DNA of 64,000 nt from Malachius bipustulatus (lineage: Eukaryota; Arthropoda; Insecta; Coleoptera; Melyridae): the NCBI GenBank assembly GCA_910589415.1, contig OU342632.1:12093507-12157506 (forward strand). Reading direction: 5' to 3'. How positions within the stretch are numbered: the first letter of the stretch is position 1; each line of letters starts with the position of its first letter. Under the pieces are notes generated by a model. That model had not been told where the DNA came from and made no database searches. It saw only the letters and a program-made list of their open reading frames with translations. Made by a program: the position numbers and the translations under genes. This document shows positions 46,910 through 58,844 of this stretch, one piece after another.

Positions 46910-48395
46910 TACATTTTTTCTAGACGGTTATTATTAATTATAGTTACAAACTTTATTTACATTCCTAAAAATGATTGAAAGTTTCCTTGAAAAGGAAAAT
47001 CTGGTGGTGTGTGTATAACATGAATGTGTGCGAGAGGAACTCAGAGTTGATGCTGATGACATGCATTTAAGTCCCCTTTGAGGAAGGCTTTTGCGGAAAC
47101 CATCAATTGGATTGTTTGACGGGGGAGGCCATTAAACTTGCATTCACATCATCAGCTCGATGAACACGCTTGCCACTCAAAATTACCAAAGGACGCTCTA
47201 ATAATAGCTTTTACCAACTCTCATCAACATTTTTAGAGATTCTCAGATTTATTGTATCAGTTAATTTTATCGGTGTTCAATTATATTGACTCAGACTCCT
47301 AGGTATTTCCAACGTTTCTATCAAACTGATTCTTGTTCCAGTGACTACAAAATAGCAAATATTTCTACATCAAGCAAGAGCTACTAAATTAAAAACAATA
47401 GGTATATCTATTCGTAGGAAATTTATAAAATATTTGGCAGCGAAATTTGAATTTTTCTTAACATAAAATTGATTGTTTTGTAAGAAAAAATTTTTAGGTT
47501 TATTAGTAAATTACTCTGAAACAACCACAAATTTAATTTAAATATCCTACCTCGTGATCATAAGAACCTACCTATCTACTTTTTAGAATTCAGCAGCAAC
47601 ATCTTATAGAATAAAAAATACATTTGGTGCTATGAAACTTTCAACGCATATAAAGGTTTCGATTAGAAATAATTCAAATATTTAGCATAAAAATGCACAG
47701 AAGAATTTTGAAGTCAATCATCCTCAGCCATTGCAGACACACACATATGTATAATGTACTTCAGCCTGAGTCATGAATAGTCTCTGATTGAATCCTTTAT
47801 CCACTGCCATATTTCTATGACAGGTAATCCACATCTAGGACTATAATGTCTGCAGGCATTGTAAGCCTGCACATTCACCACCCCTCCTGCCGGTGATGTC
47901 AGCACATAATGATGTGACTCAACTCAATAATAGAGAACCACCTAAACCACTGCGGCCCCCCGGGGAGTCCCTGGGCAATTTAGGAATTCCATCCCAAGGT
48001 CTAATAGAACCAGAAGAGGAGCTAATTGCAGCTGCAGGACATTTTGTAGGATTCACTTAATTAATTTAAAGTAGAATCTCCTCCTTAGTAACAAATCATT
48101 ATTCTATAGTGTTGGTTGTTAGCGTTATTATGTACGTTGTGAGAATTGCTTTTATAGTGGACGTATTTGTTTGACTTTTACTTTTTATTATAATAAAATC
48201 GCGAACTTGATCAGAATAAGCTTTTATTGATTTATCTTCGATTAACCTTCACATTGAAATTTGTTTTACTTAAACAATTCAAAATGGATTTTATCGTCTC
48301 TTGTGGCATCCATCTTATCTACAATGCGCTTTTTAAAATTATATGTAATAATAAGAAGTACACACCTCGGTCTTACGGACTTCTTGAAGACAATT
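46910..48395. other. Interval without a recognisable gene
   Basis: No supported feature. A somewhat GC-richer stretch at 47820-48050 (CTGCGGCCCCCCGGGGAGTC) is unassigned. Confidence 0.45.
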
Positions 48396-48400
48396 GTCGC

Positions 48401-48430
48401 CTGACGATGGGTTAAAACCAGAAAGCGGTC
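48401..48430 (+). ncRNA. Weak hammerhead-like motif
   Basis: CTGACGA (48401-48407), a TGG...CCA stem, GAAA (48421-48424) and a GTC (48428-48430) occur in hammerhead order. The short A/T-rich loop recalls Penelope-type copies. Helix III is not formed and helix I is not evident, so it is either decayed or coincidental. Confidence 0.3.
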
Positions 48431-49254
48431 AACGAGCTACTTAATAAAGATTTGTACTCATTATAAACATTTTTTGATTTTATTAATTACATTTTATTAT
48501 ATTGTTTTGTATGCAGTCGTCAATTTTACCAATGAATTAACTCCAGATCCAGAACCTCTGAAGTCAACTACTTGTCCATTATGTGAAAGGCACGTTCGTT
48601 ATGTAGAGTCATGATGAGGAAAAAAGACTACAAGAAGAGCTCAGCCCAAGCAAGGTAAGTGGTAAGTACCTACTTGTACCTCTCAAGAAGTGAAAGATTT
48701 TCTGAATTCCACCCGATCTAAGCAACAGTTACCTGCAAGGGACGGAACCGCTGTTTAACCTTCTCAGGATTCTCAGGATTTCGCTGGTCGCATGCATTGG
48801 GAAACTTCAGGAATATTACAACAGTGTTGAGGGCAATTTAAAACAGGACGGTGTGGGGGCGTGGACCTTGATTCACGATACACGAGTTCCGCACGTACAC
48901 CTCTGTATTCTTAGGTATGTCCTCCTTTTATTCCGCGCGTATCTAAGGAAAACTTATCGGCTATAAAAGGGAAAGTTCGAGAACTAACTTTCAAGAATGG
49001 ACTATGAGGATGTCTAGAAGACTCTTGATTGAAATGCTCCAGAAACAGAAGATTCGGAATGCTGAAAAGACAATTGGGAGTTAGTTAGTTCTAGAAGGCG
49101 TTCCAGAAGAACACTAAGGGTGTATATGTATGTATAATGATTGACCGCGACAGGGTGGTAGTCGTTCTTATAAATTATAAAAAAATATAAAGATCAATAA
49201 ATATGTTTTCATCATTATTATTATAGAGTCAAACAAGACTAGCTATATTGATGA

Positions 49255-49350
49255 AAGTTTCACGTTTTGCCGATGATAGTCTTGTGGCAGTTGCGGACGA
49301 AAACAAATTTAGTCTCCTTTTTAGACTCCCCGACAAAATACAAAGTTGTT
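49255..49350 (+). pseudogene. Possible RT catalytic fragment
   Basis: VSRFADDSLVAVADENKFSL contains FADD with the flanking hydrophobic pattern of a LINE RT. The fragment is isolated and no other RT motif is recognisable nearby. Confidence 0.3.
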
Positions 49351-50254
49351 CCTGAACCACGGTACCTATCTATACAAAGAATGAAATTATTTACATTGCA
49401 GTAACCCATATAATTCGAATTGAAGATGGTCGTTAGATAAGCTAGAAGATAACGATCCGAAGCATCGGTAGAGGTAGAGGGTTGATTCTGTTTTATATTA
49501 GAACACTACATAAAGAGAAATTGAAATTTGAAATGTCTATCTTAATGTCGGATAGATTGTAAATTGGATTATTGACTGCTTTCGAAAATAAACTAGTAAT
49601 TGTTCAAGTTATCTATACCATCTGTACTTCAAAGAAACAATGAAGAGCGTTTGAAAAGCAATATGCGCCATTCAATTTTAATAAAACGACAGTAATTCAC
49701 AATTACTTTTATTGAGAGATAAATTATTAACCATTTTTTTCTGTAGCATTCAAGTTTGTATTGAAAATCTTGTCTTAATATTGTTTTTCTACTCCCAACC
49801 TTTAATATGCATATTAAATATGAATCACCAGTGCTTTAATGGGTCTCATTAAGATACAAATTTTCATTAAAGCACTGGTCAAGCTATCCAATGGCAGAGG
49901 AGCATTTGCAATCGAATCGGTTCCTTTTCGCTAACAATCGGGTCGGCAAGCCAACCGAAGTCACAGAGTTGTCATACTCACGACAAAAATTGCCTTGTGA
50001 TATAAGTTCTGTATTTCTGAAAAAAAATTCTGAACGTTTATTTAATTTAGAACATAAGTAACATTCAAAGGAAATTTATCAAGATTTTATGTTGCCTTAA
50101 TTAATTTGATAGGTAGGTATATCGTGTAAAAGATATGAGATAAAGTATTATATCATTCGTATAGAGCTCCGTGATAGTATTCAAAGCGGCAACGCTGCGA
50201 CCGTTGCGTTGCGCAGGTAAACAATATCGTAATTAATGGCTGTCAATATTATTA

Positions 50255-51843
50255 TTATTATTATTATTACTTTTAGGGTAGGTTCAAAGCCCTTGTACTG
50301 AAGCTTTCGCTTATTGTACCCCTTTGGATAATTATCTCATCGGTCCCATCTCCCGAAAGTATTTCAGTATGAGTCCAATGGGTGCTTGTTAGGTGGTATG
50401 GGGTTTCCTCCCCCTCCCCGCATCTCCTGTAATTCGGGATATTTTTCACTCCTATTATTGAGAGATGTAATTAGTGGGCAGTGTCCTGTTAGAAGTCCAA
50501 TTGCCCATCTCAGCTGGTGCTTGCTCAGCTTTTTCAGTTACATCTTCTCTGCTCCCTCTTCCCTTTCCCCACCTAGTCGCTTGAACAGCTCCCCAGTCAG
50601 GCCTAGGCAAGGTCTGCATTGAAGTTGCTCAATTACATCTTCTCTGCTCCCTCTGCCCTTTACCCACCTAGTCGCTTGAACAGCACCCCAGTTAGGCCTA
50701 GGTAAGGTCTGCATTGAAGTTGCATTATTTTCTCCCTTAGGTTTTTTCCCCATGAGGAAAATTAGTTAGTGGCCTTTTGTGTCAGGTTTTCTGTCCAAAA
50801 GGATCCACGTTTTATTTGTGGGCAGTGTCCTGTTAGAAGTCCAACTGCCCATCTCAGCCGGTGTTTACTCAGCTTTTTCAGTTACATCTTCTCTGCTCCC
50901 TCTGCCCTTTTCCCACCTAGTCGCTTGAACAGCACCCCAGTTAGGCCTAGGCAAGGTCTGCATTGAAGTTGCTCAGTTACATGTTCTCTGCTCCCTCTGC
51001 CCTTTACCCACCTAGTCGCTTGAACAGCACCCCAGTTAGGCCTAGGTAAGGTCTGCATTGAAGTTGCTCTATTTTCTCCCTTAGGTTTTTTCCCATGAGG
51101 AAAATTAGTTATTGGCCTTTTGTGTCAGGTTTTCTGTCCAAAAGGATCCACGTTTTATTAGTGGGCAGTGTTCTGTTAGAAGTCCAACTGCCCATCTCAG
51201 CCGGTGTTTACTAAGCTTTTTCAGTTACATCTTCTCTGCTCCCTCTGCCCTTTACCCACCTAGTAGCTTGAACAGCACCCCAGTTAGGTTTGGGTAAGGT
51301 CTGCATTGAATTAGGTGTGTCTTGGTCCATATGGCCCACGAGTAATGGAGCTATTAAAGAAATACCATACGCAGAGCTCCATACGTATGGTAGGCATTTA
51401 TTTTCGAAGGTGCGCCACTTCTTCGAGGTTGAATCCAGAAGGGACTGATCTTCTATTCAGCCACGCATCCTTTTAGCCTGGGTTCCCACCGTAGGATTTA
51501 GGTTTTTGAAGGTTGTCTCCTTTTGGTCCAGGCGTTAAAGTCTAGACCCCCGTATTCCTCTGTTCGCGAAAAATAACCTCGACAACAGAGTTTTACGGTC
51601 TTTCGGAGAGTTCACGTTCGGACGTTCTCCGGCATCGTTATAACCCCTGTGCAGACCTTTAGTCACGACACGACAACTAGGTTGGGGGAGGTGGTCCGCG
51701 GCAGGGCTTTGAGCTACCAGTCTGGAATTTTACCTCCGACAAGCTTTATCACCACTGCTAACCTTACTCACTTACGCTCATTGTAAGGCCTTCCCCCTAT
51801 CCGCCACCTGGGGACGCGCCCGATGGGTACTCAACCGCACGGG
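50255..51843 (-). mobile_element. LINE/SINE-like insertion with (TAA)n tail and 17 bp target duplication
   Basis: The target GGCTGTCAATATTATTA (50238-50254) is repeated at 51844-51860 with one difference, and uninterrupted sister copies prove the empty site. Read on the minus strand the insert starts CCCGTGCGGTTGAGTACCCA with a GC-rich leader, as at the 5' end of many insect R1/I-like LINEs, and ends in (TAA)n. No RT is recognisable; a tandem repeat fills the middle. A LINE-derived non-autonomous element (SINE-like) is the best reading. Confidence 0.65.
50474..51310. repeat. Tandem array, about 343 bp period with about 97 bp sub-repeats
   Basis: GTGGGCAGTGTCCTGTTAGA starts at 50474 and 50818; the 51161 copy reads TTCTG in place of TCCTG. 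Within units, AGTTACATCTTCTCTGCTCC ... AGGCCTAGG(C/T)AAGGTC blocks of about 97 bp are themselves doubled. The third unit is partial. The array lies inside the retroelement-like insertion. Open frames across it (50386-50622, 50769-50966, 51112-51297) are repeats of each other. Confidence 0.85.
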
Positions 51844-52855
51844 GGCTGTCAATGTTATTAAAATTATTAATTAATCTCAAAATCGAAGCGTAAAATTCGG
51901 AATTCGAACTTCGCATAATAAAAATTACGCAGTAGTGAGTAGTGCCCTTTAAACTTGATACTAAAACATGTCTCAGCAGAATAATCTTAGCGACGATGAG
52001 AAAATTTGGTAATATGCGTAAACAAATAGCAACCTATCTTAACCTCAATGATCCGCAATTGTACACGGGTCATTGTTAAAATATATAATTTTTTAATCTT
52101 TTCTATGAAATAAAAAAGGGTCATAGAAAAAATAGTGTATGGAACTCGCAGATAATGGCTATTAATACGCTCTTATGATGGTTAAGACACTCGCCTACGG
52201 CTCGTATCTTAACTCGCGTATTAATAGCCTTCATTATAAGCTCGTTGCATAATATACTATTTTACTTTTTCGTTAACTAATACAAATAATAATTGGAATT
52301 ATTACTAACGCTAATATATTATTATTATTTTGTTCATAGACTATTATTATTCCGTAGAAGTTTTCAATTTTTGTGTCTCTCGCGTACAAGCTACTGAATG
52401 GTAATAGGTCATTTAAATTTTTTATACTTTCAACAGTAAAACCATTTCCATGTTTATCAGAAACAGAGTTTGGGCGTATTCTGTCAGGAATTCGCACGTG
52501 TTTAATGTAGAATACAATCATCCGCGTTTATATAATAGATGAGAATGTTATTGACCGAAATCTCCAGAGAGTAAGTATATTAAGTTGCGAGATACAAGTA
52601 TCAATAATTGAAATATTTAAATATATCTAGGCTTGTGTGAGTATGAGACAGCCTCTACAATAATTATTACAGAGTAGAATAAGTAAGTTTCTTGAGCGTT
52701 GCTGAAATAACATATTATTGAATGACGTAAAATAGAAATAATTTTTTGTAACATTAAATAAGGAGTGTATATTTTATAACATGTGTAAAACTATCAGTGT
52801 TTATGAAAGACTATAGGGATCAGTTAGAAATTTTACCACAAGACGTACCGATAAT

Positions 52856-53708
52856 TAGTATATTATGCAACGAGCTTATAATGAAGGCTATTAATACGCG
52901 AGTATGATGGTTAAGATACGAGCCGTAGGCGAGTGTCTTAACCATCATAAGAGCGTATTAATAGCCATTATCTGCGAGTTCCATACACTATTTTTTCTAC
53001 GACCCTTTTTTATTTCATAGAAAAGATTAAAAAATTATATATTTTAACAATGACCCGTGTACAATTGCGGATCATTGAGGTTAAGATAGGTTGCTATTTG
53101 CTTATGCATATTAGATACCAAATTTTCTCTTCGTCGCTAAGATTATTCTGCTGAGACATGTTTTAGTATCAAGTTTAAAGGGCACTACTCACTACTGCGT
53201 AATTTTTATTATGCGAAGTTCGAATTCCGAATTTTACGCTTTGATTTTTAGATTAATAATACTTTTAATAACATTGACAGCCATTAATTACGATATTGTT
53301 TACCTGCGCAACGCGACGGTCGCAGCAGCGTTGCCGCTTTGAATACTATCACGGAGCACTACGAATAATATAATACTTTATCTTCCTATCTTTTACACGA
53401 TATACCTACTTTTTCTAATTTTCTTTGAATGTTACTTATGTTCTAAATTAAATAAACGTTCAGAATTTTTTTTCAGAAATACAGAACTTATATCACAAGG
53501 CAATTTTTGTCGTGAGTATGACAACTCTGTGACTTCGGTTGGTTTGGAGCGACCCGATTGTGAGCGAAAAGGAACCGATTCGATTGCAAATGCTCCTCTG
53601 CCATTGGATAGCTTGACCAGTGCTTTAATGAAAATTTGTATCTTAATGAGACCCATTAAAGCACTGGTGATCATATTTAATATGCATATTAAAGGTTAGG
53701 AGTAGAAA
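52856..53708 (+). repeat. 860 bp palindrome-ended repeat, copy 3
   Basis: Very similar to 21989-22862 throughout: opening TAGTATATTATGCAACGAGC, a 140 bp palindrome, GACCCGTGTACAATTGCGGA, and the terminal hairpin ACCAGTGCTTTAATG (53616-53668, 15 bp perfect arms). Ends GGTTAGGAGTAG. Confidence 0.8.
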
Positions 53709-54169
53709 ATAATAATATTACCTATCATTTAGATTTCGCCGTGAGAAAATATTCGTTGATATAAGGTCGGGCATTAATAAAATTGCAAAATAATTATTTG
53801 TATTTTAATATCAAATGATGATTGCCTTAAGCAAGCATGACCTTTACACTTTAGAGTAAAAAAAGATATATTATAAATGTTTTCAATTCACAGGTTTTCC
53901 TTATAAAATCGCTGCATTTTTTAATATGAGCCTTAGTTTTGTATCACATTATGCATAATACTTTTCTCTAAAGGCTTTCTAAACTATCAGCAAAGTGAGT
54001 AATTATGCAAACAATGCCACCAGCAACTACTGTGTTAGTGTTTATTGTAACGGATCTTCAGTTATACGGTTCGTCTATGAAGCAAATTTAATAGTGTCTC
54101 CAACAACTAAATTTCTTTAATTAAAGAAATTTAGCAACTGCTAGAAATTGTTTCAAGATAAATTGGGAA

Positions 54170-54400
54170 CGTTCAGCGCATAGCCGTCTCAGCATTTGCT
54201 GATGACACATGAGTCCTACGACACATGACGACAGTCGAATTGATGACCTCGTATTGGTCACATCGAAGGTGGAGACATTTCGCTACAATATATATGAAGA
54301 AAACAAGAAAACAGGAAAGGGCTGTGCAAGCAAAGAATAAAGTATACAGCCAAAGCTCGCTCTTTGCAGAAACTAAAAAAATCACCAAGTGATTGAAACG
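54170..54400 (+). pseudogene. Possible LINE RT fragment
   Basis: RIAVSAFADDT followed, with shifts, by VEL...SHRRW and YEENKKTGKGCASK resembles the FADD block and the following Y..xSGxxxNxxK region of a LINE RT. It is short and isolated, so only a weak call. Confidence 0.35.
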
Positions 54401-54539
54401 AAACAAATTATGATAACCCCTTTTCTTAAGATTAATAATTACTTCTTGCGTAAAATATCTAATGGGGTTATTCTTACAATAGCGTTGCATTCCCATATCG
54501 TTAAGTTAGTTTAATTTAATTATTAGTCTATTATGGGTT

Positions 54540-56080
54540 ACATCTAAGCGTTTTACATCCATTCCAGCAGATCACCGCTTTTTAAGAAGCTCATTGCCTT
54601 AGAGGGTGAGAATGGATTCAGATCCCTTGGAAAAAGATATTTCCTTCCTAATATTGAGTGTCCCAGAGCGGGGACCAGTTCCATAGAACATGTTTTGCTG
54701 TTTCTTCATCTTCTAAACACAGGTGGCATTCCTACGTTGTCGGCTAGACCCTTCCTGTGTGACTGGTGGTTCACTTTACAGTTTCCTGTGTACAGGACTA
54801 TCAGGACAATAAGGTCTGTCCTTTTGAGCTCCACTAGTTTCTTAGCTCTGGTCTTCGATGGCTCTTCATTTTCAATGAAGGGCTTAGAATGAGCCAATTC
54901 TGGCAGATTTTGGCAATACTGCAGTACTTCATTTCTCTGCCCAGGTGTTTCTTGTTATTTTGGCGATATTTGAAGACTGGATGTTGACAACCGGTTCTGG
55001 TCTGGTAAATTTCGATTCAGTTCTCCTTCTGTCCAGAAAGTCAGCGATTTCGCTCTCTCCAAAACCTGAGTCACTTGGAAGCCAGGCCTGAGACAAGTTA
55101 TTGTTTTAGCTACTGCATTGAGTACTGTTTAACAGTTCCACTTCAGTTTGGAGTTACAACGGATGGAGTGAAGCCGCTTGGTTGTCTGAGAAGATTTCAG
55201 AAGCCTAAACTACTGTTGCATGCTCGAGAAGTATTCTCTTCTCGGCCTGGCGTCATATGCTCCGGATCCAGCTCCTGATGGAGTCTTGGATTCGTCTGTG
55301 TGCCATGTGCTTTGAAGAGATCGTTTGTGTCGTGCTTCCATTTCTCTCTGCTTGTAATGAGAACGTTATATGGAATCACATCTGAAGGCATACCTAGAAG
55401 ACTGATGTGACTTAGAATAGCGTTCAGTAGTCGGGTCCGCTCCATGACACAAGTACCTAACTGTATTTCGTACCACCTGTAACAGTCTGTGCGTTGTCTA
55501 TCATGCCTGTCTATCCAGGTATATATGGAGAGAATATAGGATCCTGAAGAATTCCCACAGCTGCCGACGGTGTGGTTCTCATTGCTCCAGTAATCGATAA
55601 GCAAGCTTGTCTTTTCAAACTTGAAAGCTTCATTTTGGCCACCAAGCCAAGCCATACAGCCATATGAGATAATTGATTAATGATGGTCTAATGACCATCA
55701 TTACATATGTATTACATATTAGCCATTGCATCTCTTCCACAGATTTATTTACAGATCTTATTTACAGATCTTATCGCAACTCCATAAGGAGAGCTTTGCT
55801 ATGTTCTGTGGATGATCTTTTCCAGATGAGAGTTCCACAGTAGCCTTCTATCAAGGATAACACCCAGATATTTAGCTTCCTTACCAAATGGTTTGTTTGT
55901 TTCCTAGAAAAGTGAGTGGGGATAGGCCTTCCAACCTTCTCATATATCTTCTCCTATACAAGTATACCCATATAACTCGATAATCATTTGAAATCTGCCA
56001 TTAGCAGTTTAGCACCAACAGACGCTATTTCTTATCTGAGTACTGAAGTTCTTTATAGCTGTTAAATGTTCTTCTTCGTT
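54540..56080 (-). pseudogene. Decayed RNase H-bearing LINE, 3' half
   Basis: On the minus strand, in order: KYLGVILDRRLLWNSHLEKI (about 55880-55820) and YGCMAWLGGQNE-like thumb region. ILSHISLLGMPSDVI then precedes a decayed RNase H (TQTNPRLHQELDP where TDGSKTxxGxG is expected). The end comprises SKPFIENEEPSKTRAKKLVE, YTGNCKVNHQSHRKGLADN and a Cys/His knuckle remnant, then LGRKYLFPRDLNPFSPSKAM. The same family layout is seen at 27.8-28.6 and 62.0-63.4 kb. Many stops are present. Confidence 0.75.
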
Positions 56081-56509
56081 TTGTTTTTTTTTTATAGCAT
56101 CACGTCATCACGACAATAATAGTCATACTACATCTGTATAGCAGTACCTATGTCTACTGCGCGTTCAACGGTGACCAGGTTTCAATATTTGAACATTTTT
56201 ACACACCACATCCTCCTTATTTCCCTTGAAGGGTGGTCCTTCAAGCAATTACCGTTTCGTTGGTGATCTTAAAGAGGCATTAGCTTTATCGAGATAGTAA
56301 TTTATTAGAAATATAGATTGCATATAGGGGTGAGAGTGGCTTATAAGTTGTAACAAGCGACTGAAATCATTTTTTCTTCAGTACCTACTCCATGTATAAT
56401 GCAAAAAGGTGTATAATTACGAGTTTTTGACATTGTTTTGTGCATATAAAGACGCAAATTGTGCATTATGATACCTAATACTGGTAGGATATTGGTACAA
56501 CAAAAAATA

Positions 56510-56860
56510 TACAGAGTGTCCCAGCTCATTCGAGTCGGTCTCTGCAGGCCAAACCATGGATTTTTTCAACTATTTTTTCTCAAATTCAAGTACAGGATAC
56601 TCAATGACCGTAATTTAAAGCGGCATATCAAAGTTATGTTTTTTTTTTTAATGGAAGCTCTTCTGTTATTTCATTTTTAGATTATCTAAGAAAGAAAAAA
56701 ATGAGATATGTTCTCACAGTTGGTGTTGGTATATAAATTGAGAAGTTTTGTTAGTTTTAAGCAAATGAAAAAAAACAATTTTCGAAGTTCAAGGCTCTGT
56801 TACAACGAAGATGGCTTAAGAGAGGAAAACGACTTGCATATCCCTATTTAGTATGTAGTA
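56510..56860. repeat. Half of a TACAG-terminus palindromic element
   Basis: TACAGAGTGTCCCAGCTCAT is followed by the arm sequence of copies A/B (ATATCAAAGTTATGTTTTTT, TCACAGTTGGTGTT, AGTTCAAGGCTCTGTTACAA). It stops before the second arm, so only one arm survives. Confidence 0.6.
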
Positions 56861-57782
56861 GATTCGTCGAAAACTTTGTCATTCGGTCTTTTCTTACAAA
56901 TGACTTATCCAGTTTTAGTTGAGATATATTGATGATATTATTTTATTGATTCTAATAAATGTCGCATACACGTGCAGATGTTCTTATATTAAATTTGGTA
57001 CAATTTAATACACTTTTTACTAGGCGTTTTCGTGTGTCACGTGAACGAAAGCGGGGAGGATTTGAAATGAGTAAATCTTTATTAACAGGATTGAAAGTCA
57101 GCAGGCATAGAAGTCACAGCCGGCATTAACTAGGGGCTTGCATATATTAGAGCAGTTTCTGATTATTGTATCCCGGAAGCGGGCATTTACATAGTTATTT
57201 AACAGGGAGTACACTCACACGACTGTTGCCATGCCAGTGGTGGAGGATTAAACTTTATTTTAATCCCTCATATGGTAGTAAAAATGTCTGAACTTTACAA
57301 AAAGCCATAGGTAAATACTTACCTATAAGGTACTTATTTAAAATTGCAACTTTAAGTTACTTATTTACTTATTTATTTATTTACAGACGCACTCAAACAG
57401 AAGTAGGTACCAAAGATGATAGATAAATCATCTTATGAGTCATGTATAGATTCTCTACTAAAAACACACACGTTATGAAGGAGAATTGGAATTTATTCTC
57501 CGTTTGGGTACCTGCTTATTTATAATTTTTTAAGCTGCTCGTTCAGACGGCAGGCAATATCGCAATTTCGTCCTAATTAATGCCGTCCTGGTGTGTGTTC
57601 CTTTTCTTTGAAATGACAAGGTTCAGTTTTTTAGGATTCCAATCACTCCTGTCATATTGATGCATTTCTATAGATATAATTACAATATTGTATTACGCCC
57701 CTGTTCTCCAGAAAAAAATTGCCCGATCGCAGACGCCAAATATTAATTATTAATAATTTAACTTATGTAATAAATAGATTTT

Positions 57783-57902
57783 TATGCAACAAGTGCATAA
57801 AGTGGTACTTTTTTTCACGACTGGGATGTTTGACCGCACGAGCCGCAGGAGAGTGCGTCAATCCCAGAAGTGAAAAAAGGCACTTTATGCATATGTTGCA
57901 TA
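57783..57902. repeat. 120 bp palindrome around CACGAGCCGCAGGAGAGTGC
   Basis: TATGCAACAAGTGCATAAAG pairs with CTTTATGCATATGTTGCATA. An inner arm CTGGGATG...CATCCCAG-like pair surrounds the centre. Start (TATGCAAC) and centre (CGAGCCG(C/T)AGG) echo the palindromic module of the 860 bp family. Confidence 0.7.
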
Positions 57903-57974
57903 CAAAATATTATCTACGAGTGACTTAGATTAGAACGAAAAGTGATTGTAAAGGTGACATATATTTCTTAACAG

Positions 57975-58310
57975 TTACGAGCTACGAACGAGGAAGTTTT
58001 ACGAAGACTCTCAAAAGAAACAGAACTAATCACCGAAATAAAAACCAGGAAACTATAATACCTCGGCCATGATTATGATAGGGACTACATACCAAATGCT
58101 GCCAGGTAATCTTGCAGGGAACAATTGTGGGAAAACGCAGCATAGGAAGAAGACGAATGTCATGGCTTCGCAATCTGACAGAGTGGTTTAACTGTTCGTC
58201 AAAACACCTCTTCAGAGCAGCAGTCGACAAGCTGCAAGTAATCATGATGATCGCCAACCTTCGATAGAAGACGGCACCTTAAGAAGAAGAAGAAGAAGAA
58301 GATTCCTTAA
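57975..58310 (+). pseudogene. 3' terminus of a LINE with (AAG)n tail
   Basis: TNEEVLRRLSKETELITEIK, TRKL.YLGHDYDRDY and, after a shift, QVILQGTIVGKRSIGRRRMS, WLRNLTEW, LFRAAVDK and MMIANLR appear in order. This matches the C-terminus of a widespread insect endonuclease-reverse transcriptase family (I...KxR..L.Y.GHxxR......QGxIxGKRxxGRR..SWLxNLRxW...LFRAAxxK...xxMIANxR). The (AAG)n run at 58281-58302 is its tail. Only the last about 110 residues remain. Confidence 0.75.
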
Positions 58311-58844
58311 TATAGGTATCCTTTTTTAGATTTTTGAGGTAACATAGTTTGTGCAGGCCCATTTGATTGAAAAATAATTTCTTATGGTGTAGAAGATACT
58401 TCATTCATTGAATCATCTACAATAGTATCCATTTTTTTCATGGTATCTTTTTTTCATAATATATTTTTTCAATAATATCCAAAACAAGAAATGATAATTG
58501 TACATGGATCTGCCTGTCTGCGAATAAACTTTGACGTTTCTCTAGTAGGTGCATAGTGTCAACAAGCATCAGGGAGCGGTCGGCGTCGGCTGTGTAGTTC
58601 AACGTCTCGTGGAGAACTCAGTACATTTGCGCTCGGGTCGCTCAATAAGAACTTGTACTGTACTTAGTTGGCCAGCTTGCAGTGACGTATCAGATTATGC
58701 CCAGCGTTAAATAAATAACCGCTACGACACTTTATTTCACTCGTTTTTATTTTATGCACTTTTCATGATAATCAATCGTACAATTTATGAACTAAGAAAA
58801 GTGTAAAAAGTGCATTTTATGAATCACTCGTAGATAAAAGGGAT

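Larger units (their letters stand above)
49786..52261 (-). repeat. 860 bp palindrome-ended repeat, copy 2, interrupted
   Basis: This is the reverse complement of the family at 21989-22862, split into 49786-50254 and 51844-52261 by an insertion. The terminal palindrome (near 52140-52250) lacks about 8 bp on one side compared with the other copies. With copy 3 (52856-53708) it forms a head-to-head inverted pair separated by 594 bp. Confidence 0.8.

Noticed and set aside
50386..51297. Three similar Ser/Pro-rich open frames
   Set aside because: They are three units of one tandem repeat within a retroelement-like insertion.
54706..54892. Plus-strand open frame 54695-54892
   Set aside because: The minus strand carries the real LINE C-terminal sequence; the plus frame is its shadow.
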